Shown here: positions 19,358-31,019 of the stretch, one piece after another
How the letters are laid out: the number at the start of each line of letters is the position of its first letter
How positions within the stretch are numbered: the first letter of the stretch is position 1
DNA from: an uncultured Lentibacter sp.
Lineage (GTDB): Bacteria; Pseudomonadota; Alphaproteobacteria; Rhodobacterales; Rhodobacteraceae
Direction of reading: 5' to 3'
Length of the DNA: 64,000 nt
Assembly: GCF_937123735.1 (NCBI RefSeq)
Contig: NZ_CAKZKL010000050.1
Location: 1 to 64,000 of the forward strand
Program-made: the position numbers and the translations under genes
Notes under the pieces: model-generated
The model's input: only the letters and a program-made list of their open reading frames with translations
Told to the model about the DNA's origin: nothing
Database searches by the model: none

Positions 19358-20697
19358 CACGAGAACTCTTCGGAACAGATGGGGTGCGTGGCACAGCAAA
19401 CACCTATCCGATGACCGCCGAAATGGCTCTCAAAATTGGCGCTGCTGTTGGACGGTATTTCCGCAAAGATAAATCTGTGGCCCACCGTGTTGTCATCGGA
19501 AAAGACACGCGCCTTTCTGGTTACATGTTTGAAAGCGCCCTGACTGCCGGCTTGACCAGCACCGGAATGAACGTGCTTTTGTTGGGCCCGATCCCAACCC
19601 CAGCAGTTGGCCTGTTGACGACCTCAATGCGTGCCGACCTTGGTGTGATGATTTCGGCCAGCCATAACCCCGCTGTGGACAACGGCATTAAGTTTTTTGG
19701 GCCAGACGGGTTCAAGCTTTCGGACGAAGCTGAGCTTGAAATTGAGGCCCTTGTAAAGCTTGGGGCAGAGCCGGCCCAATCGCGCAATATTGGCCGTGCA
19801 AAGCGCATAGATGATGGACGGTTTCGCTACATTGAGAGAGTGAAATCAACTTTTCCGTCGGGGATGCGCCTGGATGGCGTGAAGATTGTTGTCGATTGCG
19901 CAAACGGGGCCGCTTACCGAGCGGCACCTGAGGTTCTTTGGGAGCTTGGTGCCGAGGTTATCCCTCTTGCGGTATCGCCGGATGGTTTTAACATCAACAA
20001 AGACTGCGGTTCGACGAAACCGCGGATTGCTTCGGAAACCGTGGTGGCCCATGGCGCTGATCTGGGGATATGCCTGGATGGAGATGCGGACCGAGTGGTG
20101 CTCATAGATGAGACCGGGGCTGTTGCCGATGGTGACCAGATCATGGGGTTGTTCGCCAGCCGCTGGGCCGCAGAGGGGCGGCTTTCTGGCAAGGCTTTGG
20201 TTGCGACAGTGATGTCAAACTTGGGCCTTGAAACATTCCTGAATGCCCAAGGCGTTGGCCTTGAGCGCACGGCCGTCGGGGATCGCTATGTCGTTGAGAG
20301 GATGCGTGCGGGGGGCTTTAATCTCGGTGGTGAGCAATCTGGTCATATTGTGATGACAGATTATGCGACCACAGGGGATGGCTTGATGGCCGCGCTGCAA
20401 TTCTTGGCAGAGATGGTGCGGTCTGGCAAGCGGGCCTCCGAGCTGGCGCACGTCTTTGAAAAAGTGCCGCAGCTTTTGAAGAATGTGCGCTTTCAATCGG
20501 GTCAGATGCCGCTTGAAGAGGCTTCTGTGAAGGCGGAAATTGCGCGTGTAGAGCAGAACCTTGTTGGCCGCGGGCGCTTGCTTATTCGCAAATCGGGAAC
20601 CGAACCACTTGTCCGAGTAATGGCGGAGTGTGAAGATGAAGATCTGTTAAGCCAATCGGTAGAAGCGATTGTCACCGCTGTTGAGCAGGTCTTATAG
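19354..20697 (+). CDS. glmM: Phosphoglucosamine mutase
   Basis: [47 protein letters not shown]; overlaps folP stop. Confidence 0.97.
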   Translation: MTRELFGTDGVRGTANTYPMTAEMALKIGAAVGRYFRKDKSVAHRVVIGKDTRLSGYMFESALTAGLTSTGMNVLLLGPIPTPAVGLLTTSMRADLGVMISASHNPAVDNGIKFFGPDGFKLSDEAELEIEALVKLGAEPAQSRNIGRAKRIDDGRFRYIERVKSTFPSGMRLDGVKIVVDCANGAAYRAAPEVLWELGAEVIPLAVSPDGFNINKDCGSTKPRIASETVVAHGADLGICLDGDADRVVLIDETGAVADGDQIMGLFASRWAAEGRLSGKALVATVMSNLGLETFLNAQGVGLERTAVGDRYVVERMRAGGFNLGGEQSGHIVMTDYATTGDGLMAALQFLAEMVRSGKRASELAHVFEKVPQLLKNVRFQSGQMPLEEASVKAEIARVEQNLVGRGRLLIRKSGTEPLVRVMAECEDEDLLSQSVEAIVTAVEQVL

Positions 20698-20736
20698 CGC
20701 ACTGAGCCTGCTGAAAGCTGCGGCTTTTCAAAAAGT

Positions 20737-21612
20737 TCAAGAGCGCACAAATACTCTTTTTAAGGCGCTGAATTGGCTTAAGCCCACGCCGGCCAAGATC
20801 AGCGTGAGCGCTAAAAGCAGGCTTTGAGGGAGAGGCTCTGAGAGGAAAACTGCGCCCAGCACCACAGACCAGACAGGAACCTGATAATTGGTCAGGCTCA
20901 TAAAGACGGGGCCTGCTGTTCTGATGACCCAAACACGCAGGAAATTTGCGCCTGCCGTTGGAACAAGCCCGAGGAAGCACAGAATCGCAATCGTGCGGGC
21001 GTCCGGCATGGGGGGGATGCCTTCGCTCATGAAAGCTGTCGGGATGATCAGGGCCGAGCCAAAAAGCAACGGCACTGCGGCCAGCCCGATTGGGTCAATT
21101 GGAGGCAAGCGGCGCATGACGACCGAACTGACGGCGTAGCAGCAGGCTGCGCAAACACAGGCTATTCGCCCGGGGGTTTCCAAATGAACGCCGGTCGAGC
21201 TGAACGCCTGCCCGCCAATCAGGATCACAACACCTAAAAAACCAATCACGAAGCCAAGAACTTTGCGCTGTGTCAGCTGTTCTCCCGGAACAAAGAAATG
21301 TGCCAGCGGCAGCACCAGAAGTGCGACTGCGGCCATCGAAACACCTGCAAAACCCGAAGTTACAAATTGCTGACCCCAACTGAGCAGCATGAACGGAACA
21401 GCCGAGGACAACGCGCCGACACATACGAGCGAAGCCCAGGCCCGTTCTTCAGTGCGCCAGAGTTTGCCACCCAAGACGCGCCACACAAGCACTGTGGGCA
21501 GTGTCGCAATGCTGATCCGCGCTGCGGCGATCCAAAAAGGGGTCAAGGTCTCAAGAGCCAGTTCGATGACCAGAAAGGTGCCCCCCCAAGTCAAGCCCAG
21601 AGCTGCAACCAT
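20737..21612 (-). CDS. EamA/DMT family transporter
   Basis: 10-TM DMT pattern, LGLTWGGTFLVIELAL, PGRIACVCAACCYAVSSVVMRR. Confidence 0.85.
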   Translation of the reverse strand: MVAALGLTWGGTFLVIELALETLTPFWIAAARISIATLPTVLVWRVLGGKLWRTEERAWASLVCVGALSSAVPFMLLSWGQQFVTSGFAGVSMAAVALLVLPLAHFFVPGEQLTQRKVLGFVIGFLGVVILIGGQAFSSTGVHLETPGRIACVCAACCYAVSSVVMRRLPPIDPIGLAAVPLLFGSALIIPTAFMSEGIPPMPDARTIAILCFLGLVPTAGANFLRVWVIRTAGPVFMSLTNYQVPVWSVVLGAVFLSEPLPQSLLLALTLILAGVGLSQFSALKRVFVRS

Positions 21613-21774
21613 GAGCCAACTCGCGGCTGTTATATTGGGGGGCTGTGACAGAGGCGCGCCTTTCGATGTGAGCGAAACTGGTGGAACACAGGCGCGCCCG
21701 CTATGAGCCGGAGCGTATCATGTTGAAAGGGCGCCAGCTAGGGGCGCCCTCTCCGAACTTGTGTGCGCGAGAAT

Positions 21775-22914
<1,140 letters not shown>

Positions 22915-22930
22915 CTAACTTGGAAAATTT

Positions 22931-23386
22931 ATGCTTGATGATTTGGATAGGCGCATATTGCGACAATTTCAAGCGGCTCCTGACATCTCGGTGGCTGAGC
23001 TGGCTGAGCGTTGCGCCGTGACGGCGGCAAGCTGTTGGCGGCGATTGGAGAAGATGGAAAGCCACGGCGTGATCATTGGGCAAGAAACCGTCGTGGATTG
23101 GCAGGCGCTTGGCTTTGCTGTGGAGGTAAGCCTGCGGATCACTCTGGATAAAACCCAGACCAATGCATTCGATCTCTTTATTCGGAGCGCGCGTGAAGTG
23201 CCTGAGATCCTGGAAATTCAGACATTCCTGGGGCGTGTTGACGTGCGTTTGTCGGTGATAGCACGGGATATGGCGCATTATCAGCTCGTCTATCGTCAGC
23301 GCATTCTGACTTTGCCACATATCTCTGACATTGAAGCCTTGATGCATGTCGCGCAGATCAAGACAGATGAGAGCCTTCCAATATGA
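22931..23386 (+). CDS. Lrp/AsnC family transcriptional regulator
   Basis: LDDLDRRILRQFQAAPDISVAELAERCAVTAASCWRRLEKME; RAM-domain C-terminus. Confidence 0.9.
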   Translation: MLDDLDRRILRQFQAAPDISVAELAERCAVTAASCWRRLEKMESHGVIIGQETVVDWQALGFAVEVSLRITLDKTQTNAFDLFIRSAREVPEILEIQTFLGRVDVRLSVIARDMAHYQLVYRQRILTLPHISDIEALMHVAQIKTDESLPI

Positions 23387-23838
23387 TGGAACTGGATGAC
23401 GCTGATAAAGTATTGTTGCGCGCTCTGATGCAAGATGCGCGCTTAAGCAGCAAAGCTCTGGGAGAAAGGCTTGGCCTGTCTCAGCCCGCAACCTGGCGGC
23501 GCATTCAACGGCTCAAGGAGGTTGGTGTCATCAAGGGGCGAAAGCTTGTGCTGGACAGGGAGAAGCTTGGGCTGGGAGTAACGGTCTTTCTTGGCGTCAA
23601 GCTGGCGACGAAAGGGCGTGTTAGCCTCGAGGATTTTGAGCGGGCGGTATCAGCTATCCCCGAGGTCTTGAGTGTCGAACATGTGTTGGGGCTGTATGAT
23701 TACCGCCTCAAGGTTGTTGCGCGTGATATCCCTGATTTTGAGCGTGTCCTGCGGCGCAGGATCATGACTTTGCCTGGTGCGGGCGAAGTTGAAGCCAATG
23801 TTTTGCTGAGTGAGGAGCGGCGCCCAGGCCCAATTTGA
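23383..23838 (+). CDS. Lrp/AsnC family transcriptional regulator, second of a tandem pair
   Basis: LDDADKVLLRALMQDARLSSKALGERLGLSQPATWRRIQRLKEVGVI; 4-nt overlap with preceding gene. Confidence 0.9.
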   Translation: MMELDDADKVLLRALMQDARLSSKALGERLGLSQPATWRRIQRLKEVGVIKGRKLVLDREKLGLGVTVFLGVKLATKGRVSLEDFERAVSAIPEVLSVEHVLGLYDYRLKVVARDIPDFERVLRRRIMTLPGAGEVEANVLLSEERRPGPI

Positions 23839-23899
23839 GCTAGGCGGATGGAAAAGTTGCTGCTACCCAAAGTAGAAAATCGCGTAACGGAGATGGCCA

Positions 23900-25024
23900 A
23901 TGGCTCTTTTGCAAACAGTTGACCCTCAGGGTCTTGATGAATTTTCAGTTGTCTTCACGGACCGCTCCCTCAACCATATGAGCCAGCGTTTCCAAGCCGT
24001 CATGAACGATATCTCTGATATGTTAAAAGAGGTTTATCATGCAGATGCTGTGGCCTTGGTTCCCGGGGGAGGGTCTTATGCGATGGAAGCTGTCGCGCGC
24101 CAATTTGGCGCTGGCGCTCATGCTTTGGTGGTGCGCAACGGTTGGTTCTCTTTCCGGTGGAGCCAGATATTTGACGCGGGCAATTTCGCTGAGCAGGTGA
24201 GCGTGTTCAAGGCGCGTCAGACGGGAAATGGTGCTCAAACACCTTTTGCCCCTGCGCCGCTTGCGGAAGTGACGGCAGCCATCAAAGCACAAAAACCTGA
24301 TGTAGTTTTTGCACCGCATGTTGAGACATCGGCCGGGCTTATTTTGCCAGAAGACTATATCACAGCTTTGGCCGAAGCCGCTCATGAAGTTGGGGCTTTG
24401 TTGGTGCTGGATTGTATTGCCTCAGGATGCGCATGGGTTGATATGCGCAAAACCGGCGTTGATGTTTTGATTTCCGCGCCTCAGAAAGGATGGTCCGCAT
24501 CGCCTTCTGCGGGTCTTGTCATGTTATCGGAGCGCGCTACCGAGCGTTTGGAGCATACGGTATCTGACAGTTTTGCCATAGATTTGAAAAAATGGCGGGA
24601 CATCATGAAGGCTTATGAAAACGGTGGTCACGCCTATCACGCCACCATGCCAACCGATGCTTTGACGGCGTTTCGCGACACGATGCAGGAAACGAAAAAA
24701 TTTGGCTTTGACAGGTTAGAGACGGCGCAATGGGAGTTGGGAGAGCGTGTCCGCGCGCTCCTTGCGAACAAGGGCGTTCGCTCGGTTGCAGCCGAGGGGT
24801 TTGGTGCTCCGGGTGTTGTCGTTAGCTATACCAGTGATCCTGACATTCAGAATGGCAAAAAATTTGCAGCACAGGGTATGCAAATTGCGGCGGGTGTTCC
24901 GCTGGCTTGCGACGAACCCGCTGATTTTATGACATTCCGGCTAGGGCTTTTTGGGCTTGATAAACTTTATGATGTGGACGCAACCGTGGAGCGCCTCAAA
25001 ACTGTCCTCGACAAAGTGCTCTAA
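23900..25024 (+). CDS. Class V aminotransferase (alanine-glyoxylate/serine type)
   Basis: LVPGGGSYAMEAVARQF, LLVLDCIASGCAWVDMRKTGVDVLISAPQKGWSASPSAG. Confidence 0.85.
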   Translation: MALLQTVDPQGLDEFSVVFTDRSLNHMSQRFQAVMNDISDMLKEVYHADAVALVPGGGSYAMEAVARQFGAGAHALVVRNGWFSFRWSQIFDAGNFAEQVSVFKARQTGNGAQTPFAPAPLAEVTAAIKAQKPDVVFAPHVETSAGLILPEDYITALAEAAHEVGALLVLDCIASGCAWVDMRKTGVDVLISAPQKGWSASPSAGLVMLSERATERLEHTVSDSFAIDLKKWRDIMKAYENGGHAYHATMPTDALTAFRDTMQETKKFGFDRLETAQWELGERVRALLANKGVRSVAAEGFGAPGVVVSYTSDPDIQNGKKFAAQGMQIAAGVPLACDEPADFMTFRLGLFGLDKLYDVDATVERLKTVLDKVL

Positions 25025-26229
25025 AGCTTGACGCCAAGGCCTGCTTTCATGAGGGCTTGGCGGACAGGCTTGAAGCCATATAGCGCGCTGAGCCCGAAAG
25101 CTCTGATGTCGCGCAGCGGGCGCGCTGCGACCATCGAGGCTCGGTTGAGCGCGTCGATTCCTAAAATACGGGTGCGCACCTCGGCGTGTCGGCTGCGATG
25201 GTATGCGCGGAGCATTTGAGTGTTTCCGAGGTTTTCTGGTTCGGCTTTCGCCAAGTCAAACAAGCTTCGGACATCCCCAAGCGACATGTTAAGCCCTTGC
25301 GCCCCGATGGGGGGCACAACATGGGCAGCCTCTGCGACAAGGGCGGTGCGTTGGGCTGACATGTTGTCTGCATACTGTGAAATGATCGGCCAAAGAGAGC
25401 GGGGACTTGTCAGTTTAAGTGGCCCAAGTATCGCGCAAGAGCGTTCATTGAGAGCGGCCTCAAAATCAGCGACAGGAAGGTTTTGCAGGCGCAAAGCTTC
25501 AGGTGCACGCTCCATCCAGACAACGGCGGAGGCTGGGAGGCCATCGTGATCAGGAAGTGGCACAAGCGTAAACGGGCCGCCGGAGCGGTGGATTTCAGTT
25601 GAGACATTCTGGTGCGCTAGCGGATGTTGAACCGAAAAAGCGAGCGCTTTTTGTCCGTATCGTAGCGTTTTGACGTTTATGCCAACGGATTTGCGGACTG
25701 CGGAGTTTCGCCCGTCGGCAGCTACCAGAAGACGGGCTTCTATGGTCTCTCCTGAGCTGAGCGTGACAAGAGCGCAGGATGTGCGCGTGAAGACGGTATC
25801 GACCGACACACCTGTTTTGAATGTGATATTCTGATGCTGGCGTATCATGCTGACGCATTCCCGCCGCAACAGCCAATTGGGGAAATTCCAACCAAAAGGC
25901 TGGTCTGATATTTCACGCGCATCAAACTCTGATTGGATGCGAGGTTCTGGCGTAACCCCTCCTGCATCTATTATTCGCATAATTTGTAACGGTGCGGCCT
26001 CTTTTGCCAGATGTTCCCATAGGCCAATTTCAGACAACAGGCTCTTTGCTGGTTGCAAGAAGGCGGTGCTGCGCATGTCTGCGTTATGCGCGGTTCTTTC
26101 AGTGATGGGGGTATCGGGATCTGCGCAGACCACTTCAAAGCCAAGCGCTGCAAAGCTCAGAGCCGTGATCATACCTGCTATGCCGCCACCTGCGACAAAA
26201 ACATCTGTTTGACTGTGCTGCATGATCAA
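25021..26229 (-). CDS. UbiH/UbiF/COQ6-family FAD-dependent monooxygenase
   Basis: DVFVAGGGIAGMITALSFAALGFEVVCADP; LVAADGRNSAVR; AEAAHVVPPIGAQGLNMSLGDVRSL. Confidence 0.9.
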   Translation of the reverse strand: MIMQHSQTDVFVAGGGIAGMITALSFAALGFEVVCADPDTPITERTAHNADMRSTAFLQPAKSLLSEIGLWEHLAKEAAPLQIMRIIDAGGVTPEPRIQSEFDAREISDQPFGWNFPNWLLRRECVSMIRQHQNITFKTGVSVDTVFTRTSCALVTLSSGETIEARLLVAADGRNSAVRKSVGINVKTLRYGQKALAFSVQHPLAHQNVSTEIHRSGGPFTLVPLPDHDGLPASAVVWMERAPEALRLQNLPVADFEAALNERSCAILGPLKLTSPRSLWPIISQYADNMSAQRTALVAEAAHVVPPIGAQGLNMSLGDVRSLFDLAKAEPENLGNTQMLRAYHRSRHAEVRTRILGIDALNRASMVAARPLRDIRAFGLSALYGFKPVRQALMKAGLGVKL

Positions 26230-26354
26230 GCTCCAATAGATGCCTGCAAGTTAGCTTGGAGTTCGCGGCTTTCCAAGGTGTTGGGGCGCGTGAAAACAGC
26301 GCAATCCACGACAGCCGGGTTGTGCAATCTGTCGCAGTTTAGCGGTCACGAATT

Positions 26355-27005
26355 TCAGGCTTCACGCAGCGTATCCAAGAACGTGGAAAGGTGGTTTGTG
26401 TGGTGGTGAATATGATCTGCGGTTTCAGGTTGGGGAGCGACATGCACTGTGCGCATTCCCAAGGCATGTGGCACGATCAAGTTGCGTGGAACATCTTCAA
26501 ACATAGCTGACTTGCGAGGGTTGAGCTTTGCGGTTCTAAACACACGCTCAAAGGCACGCCTGCGCGGTTTGGGTTCAAACTCTGCATGTTCTATCCCGAA
26601 GACAGCATCAAAAACACCTTCCAGTCCGCGGGCCTGTAACACTTTTTCAGCATAGGGCTGAGTGCCATTTGTGTAGACAATTTTTTGACCAGGCAAACCC
26701 TCAAGAGCGGCCCTGAGATCTGGGTCCTCTTGAAGCGGATGAAAAGAAATATCATGAACCTCCTCAAGATAAGGGATGGGATCAACTGCATGATGTGTCA
26801 TCAAACCCGCAAGCGTTGTGCCGTAAGTCGCCCAGTAATTTTGTCGCAGCTGATCGGCTTCCTGTTGTGAAACCGTCAGTTCTCGCATGACGTAAGTTGT
26901 CATTTTGCGTTCAATTTGGTCAAAAAGCGCCATTTGCGGCGGATAGAGCGTATGATCGAGGTCAAAGACCCAGGTGTCGATATGGCTGAAGAGTTGTCTA
27001 TTCAT
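26355..27005 (-). CDS. HAD-superfamily pyrimidine 5'-nucleotidase
   Basis: WVFDLDHTLYPPQMALFDQIERKMTTYV; VYTNGTQPYAEKVL. Confidence 0.85.
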   Translation of the reverse strand: MNRQLFSHIDTWVFDLDHTLYPPQMALFDQIERKMTTYVMRELTVSQQEADQLRQNYWATYGTTLAGLMTHHAVDPIPYLEEVHDISFHPLQEDPDLRAALEGLPGQKIVYTNGTQPYAEKVLQARGLEGVFDAVFGIEHAEFEPKPRRRAFERVFRTAKLNPRKSAMFEDVPRNLIVPHALGMRTVHVAPQPETADHIHHHTNHLSTFLDTLREA

Positions 27006-27104
27006 TTGCAGAGGGTTACCCAAGCCTATGAGGTTTTGCAACGGATGCGGACTTGCACCTTTTTCTTGCCGCGATAGGGTAACGGGATGCCAAAGGGGGC
27101 CTCT

Positions 27105-27743
27105 ATGAAAGAAGTAAAAACATCACAGAAAGACGCTTATGGGCTTATCCTTGAGGCTATTGACAGAGGAGTTTATCGGCCCGGAGATCGCTTGGTTGAG
27201 AACGAGCTGGCCGAGCGTTTCGGGGTCTCGCGCACGCCCATTCGAGAGGCTTTGCAACGTTTGGAGACACAGTCTCTGTTGACACGCGACGGGCGCAGTT
27301 TGATTGTTGCCTCATTGGATCACAATCAGATGGCTGAGCTATATGCCGTGCGCACCGAGCTGGAAGGGTTGGCCGCTCAGCTTGCTGCGCGTCATGCAAC
27401 GGATGAGGAAATGCGCGTTCTGCGCGATATGATTGAAGAGGACCGTGCCCTGGTTGACAGCCCAAATGCGCTGGCACAGGCCAACCGTAGGTTTCACCAT
27501 CAGATACATTTGGCGTCACACAACAGGTTTTTGGTGCAACAGCTCAATCTGGTGCATCAATCGATGGCGCTGATGGCGACAACTTCGTTGGCGGCCGAAG
27601 GGCGCAGCGGGAAGGCTCTAGAGGAGCACGATATGATTGTGCGTGCAATAGAGGCGCGTGATGAGCACAAAGCGCGCGAAGCTTTGAAGTCCCACATATC
27701 AAAAGCCTTCATTACGCGCCTCAAGCTTGACGCCGGGACGTAA
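27105..27743 (+). CDS. GntR family (FadR subfamily) transcriptional regulator
   Basis: GVYRPGDRLVENELAERFGVSRTPIREALQRLE; FCD-like C-terminus; ATG 27105 chosen. Confidence 0.88.
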   Translation: MKEVKTSQKDAYGLILEAIDRGVYRPGDRLVENELAERFGVSRTPIREALQRLETQSLLTRDGRSLIVASLDHNQMAELYAVRTELEGLAAQLAARHATDEEMRVLRDMIEEDRALVDSPNALAQANRRFHHQIHLASHNRFLVQQLNLVHQSMALMATTSLAAEGRSGKALEEHDMIVRAIEARDEHKAREALKSHISKAFITRLKLDAGT

Positions 27744-29630
27744 GCGAGAGGGCGTGTTACGCACGCCGTTTTCCAGAGCTTTCAAGGAATGCCCATGCTG
27801 TGTCTTGTCCCAGTAAAAGGGTTTGACCAGCAGTTCCAGAAGGGCCTTGTAGGCGGCCATCGCCCCGAGCGGGTAGTAAAAATGCATCGTGGGCACCCAG
27901 ATAAACAGATGGCGCAGCGTGGGGCGTGATACCGCGGTCGCATTGATGAGCGCATTGATCAATTCAATAACCAGAAAGCTGGCACCAAGCGCCAATAGAA
28001 TATCGCGCGAGACAAAAGCCTCAAGAGGATGGGGCAGGCCCAATAGGACCAGCCAGAAACTCCACAAGATGGGGGCCAGTATGAATTGTGATAGAGCCGT
28101 CACGAAATGCGCCTGCACACCGCAAAAGCGCCAAACTCCGATCTCTCGCATGAGACGCCTTGGGCTGCGCATATGAACAAGATAAGTCACCATATAGCCT
28201 TTGAGCCAGCGAGAGCGCTGACGCACCCAGGGCCAAAGGCGGCAAACAGCTTCCTCCCCCGTACGAGTAGGGATGACATCTGTTCGATAGCCATAACGGG
28301 CGAGGCGAAATCCGAGATCAGCATCCTCGGTGACATTGTGTGCATCCCATCCACCGAGCTTTTCCAGCGCATCGCGCCTGAAAAACAAAGTGGTCCCGCC
28401 CAGGGGGATAATAAAGCCAAGCCGCGCCATGCCGGGTAAAATTAACCTAAACCATGCGGCGTATTCGATGGTAAAACAGCGTGCGAGCCAGTTTTGACGG
28501 CTGTTATAATAGTCCAAGACACCTTGAAGGCACACAAGATCCTCGCCCGCGGAGTGAAAATAATCGGCCACAACATGCAATTGATCGGCTGCCGGAGCAT
28601 CTTCGGCATCCCAAACACCGACAATGTCACCTTTGCAAAAGTCCAAAGCATAGTTCATCGCGCGTGGTTTTGTTTTGGGCACACCTTCGGGCACCTCCAC
28701 AACTGAGAGCCACGGCGGCAGCTCACAAGATCTCAAGACCTCCTGTGTCAGCTCGTCATTTTCTTCCACAACCAGAATAACGTCCAACAGGGCCTTCGGA
28801 TAGGTCAAGCGCTTTAAGCGCACAAGAAGCGCTGTGGCTATTTCTCGCTCCTTGAACAGAGGGACCATGACTGAGATGCGCGGGAGGTCTTTTTCGGGGC
28901 AGGTTGGGGGTGTTTGCTCAGGTTGCTTTGACATTTCGGCGATATACGAGACAAGGCGCATAACTGCGGAAATGATCAATGTTGTCACGGCCCAAATGGT
29001 GAGAATTCCGAGTGCAAGGCGCGGGAAGGCTGCAATGGCACCCACAAATGCGAGCAGTGCAAGAATCGTCATAACCAAACGCTTGCGGCTTGTGTGGTGT
29101 TGCCATGTGCGGCAGCTGAAGTCTTCTGATACGCGCGCTGATGCTCGCGTGCGCAGCGCAGATTTATGGTGTGTTGTGATCCAATCGATGATCTTGTCAT
29201 GCTCTGCAAAAGCGAAAGTGAATTTTGAGCGATCCTTCACATGGTGAGCCAAAAAATCTCGGTAGCTTTCAGGGCAAGAGGCAAGAAGTGTTATCTGGCC
29301 ATTGTTTTTTTGCCAGGGAATGATGGCGTAGCGCAGCAAGACCCCCGGATCAAAAAGAGCAGATAAGGTCTGATCAGGGGGGCTGGCAGTGAGGTCAATC
29401 AGCGGGAGGCGCAAAAAAGCTGCGTGGGCGTTGACGATTTCATCCGGGGTTAGAACGCTTTGCTGGCGTAAGCAGCGCTCAACACTGGTATCAAGGCGGC
29501 GAGCTTCGGTGACTGCGGCCATCAATGCACTGGGGCTGATTAAGCCGGCGTCCAAAAGGTAATGCCCAAAATCGCCTTGAACACCAGAAGGCCTGCGCTT
29601 TAACGGTTGCATCGCGGAACACTCACCCAA
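27699..29630 (-). CDS. Processive family 2 glycosyltransferase with N-terminal GspE/MshEN-like domain
   Basis: N-term FGHYLLDAGLISPSALMAAVTEARRL...LPLIDL; GT2 motifs DAEDAPA, TEDADLGFRL, RQRSRWLKG; TM segments. Confidence 0.85.
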   Translation of the reverse strand: MGECSAMQPLKRRPSGVQGDFGHYLLDAGLISPSALMAAVTEARRLDTSVERCLRQQSVLTPDEIVNAHAAFLRLPLIDLTASPPDQTLSALFDPGVLLRYAIIPWQKNNGQITLLASCPESYRDFLAHHVKDRSKFTFAFAEHDKIIDWITTHHKSALRTRASARVSEDFSCRTWQHHTSRKRLVMTILALLAFVGAIAAFPRLALGILTIWAVTTLIISAVMRLVSYIAEMSKQPEQTPPTCPEKDLPRISVMVPLFKEREIATALLVRLKRLTYPKALLDVILVVEENDELTQEVLRSCELPPWLSVVEVPEGVPKTKPRAMNYALDFCKGDIVGVWDAEDAPAADQLHVVADYFHSAGEDLVCLQGVLDYYNSRQNWLARCFTIEYAAWFRLILPGMARLGFIIPLGGTTLFFRRDALEKLGGWDAHNVTEDADLGFRLARYGYRTDVIPTRTGEEAVCRLWPWVRQRSRWLKGYMVTYLVHMRSPRRLMREIGVWRFCGVQAHFVTALSQFILAPILWSFWLVLLGLPHPLEAFVSRDILLALGASFLVIELINALINATAVSRPTLRHLFIWVPTMHFYYPLGAMAAYKALLELLVKPFYWDKTQHGHSLKALENGVRNTPSRLRPGVKLEARNEGF

Positions 29631-29666
29631 ACAAAACTATGACTGGTTGAGGGTATGTGAATTTGG

Positions 29667-29692
29667 TTAACTGGCCGTTAACTAAATCTTAA
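29667..29692. promoter_or_regulatory. Three TTAA half-sites each separated by 7 nt (CtrA-type TTAA-N7-TTAA)
   Basis: TTAA at 29667, 29678 and 29689: TTAActggccgTTAActaaatcTTAAC. Confidence 0.65.
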
Positions 29693-29720
29693 CAAGATGT
29701 TACCAGCTGCTCTTAAATAG

Positions 29721-30884
29721 TTAACGCGCCGCCATGTAGCCGGCAAACTTCTCAAACAGGTAAAAGCTATCTTGCGGGCCTGGGCTTGCTTCCGGATGGT
29801 GCTGGACAGAGTAAACTGGCCTGCCTTCAAGCGCGATCCCGCAATTTGACCCGTCAAAGAGCGATATATGGGTTTCGCGCACCCCTTTGGGGAGTGTTTG
29901 CGCATCAACCGCAAAGCCGTGATTCATTGAGGTGATCTCAACTTTGCCACTGTCGACATCTTTCACGGGGTGGTTGGCTCCGTGGTGCCCGTGGTTCATC
30001 TTGATCGTTTTCCCGCCCAAAGCCAACGCCAACATTTGATGCCCCAAACAAATGCCAAAAATCGGCAAGTCTGTTGTGTCCAAAATTTCGCGGATCATCG
30101 GAACGGCATAGGCGCCTGTGGCGGCCGGGTCTCCCGGTCCGTTTGACAGAAATACGCCATCCGGCTTGTGTGCAAGCACGTCTTCGGCAGTTGCTGTAGC
30201 TGGTAACACCGTCACGTCACAGCCAACTGAGGCAAGACACCGCAGGATGTTGCGTTTCGCCCCGTAATCGAGAGCAACAACTTTGTATTTTGGCGCTTCT
30301 TGTGCTGTGTAGCCTTCTGGCCAGGCCCAAAGCATTTCGTTCCATTGGTAGGTTTGCGCACATGTGACCTTTTTGGCGAGATCAAGACCTTCCAAGCCGC
30401 TAAAGCCTTTGGCCAAAGCCACAAGGGCGCTCGTATCAAAATTGCCGCTTGGATCGTGCGCCAGAGCGGCATGTGGTGCGCCCTGTTGCCGAATGGCACG
30501 CGTTAAACGACGGGTATCAACACCACCGATAGCAATACGTCCGCGCGCCGCCAGCCAGTTTGAAAGATCTTCTGTTGCGCGCCAATTGCTGGGGGATGTT
30601 GGATCCCATTTGACAACCATGCCTTCTGCAACAGGGTCTGCTGTCTCGTTGTCTTCTGTATTGACGCCCGTATTACCAATGTGGGGAAAGGTAAATGTCA
30701 CGATCTGCCCAGCATATGAGGGGTCAGTCATGATTTCTTGATAGCCTGTCATGGCTGTGTTGAAGCAAAGCTCGGCAACACACTGTCCCGTTGCCCCAAA
30801 CCCGTGTCCGTAAAAAACTGTTCCGTCAGCAAGTGCAAGACATGCTGTCGGATGCGAGGGGGTTGCCTGCGCCATTTGGGTCAC
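29721..30884 (-). CDS. carA: Carbamoyl-phosphate synthase small subunit
   Basis: FNTAMTGYQEIMTDPSYAGQIVTFTFPHIGNTGVN; FGICLGHQMLALALGGKT. Confidence 0.97.
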   Translation of the reverse strand: MTQMAQATPSHPTACLALADGTVFYGHGFGATGQCVAELCFNTAMTGYQEIMTDPSYAGQIVTFTFPHIGNTGVNTEDNETADPVAEGMVVKWDPTSPSNWRATEDLSNWLAARGRIAIGGVDTRRLTRAIRQQGAPHAALAHDPSGNFDTSALVALAKGFSGLEGLDLAKKVTCAQTYQWNEMLWAWPEGYTAQEAPKYKVVALDYGAKRNILRCLASVGCDVTVLPATATAEDVLAHKPDGVFLSNGPGDPAATGAYAVPMIREILDTTDLPIFGICLGHQMLALALGGKTIKMNHGHHGANHPVKDVDSGKVEITSMNHGFAVDAQTLPKGVRETHISLFDGSNCGIALEGRPVYSVQHHPEASPGPQDSFYLFEKFAGYMAAR

Positions 30885-31019
30885 TCCAGCCAGTAAATTG
30901 GCGCATTCCTACGTCTGAGGCCCGCGAGCGTCAAGGCCTCATGCGCCTGTTGTCTCGGGGCCCAGTCTTCGTTAATGTTGATAAGCTGATCCTCAACCTA
31001 GCTTAAAGGCGATTCAATC

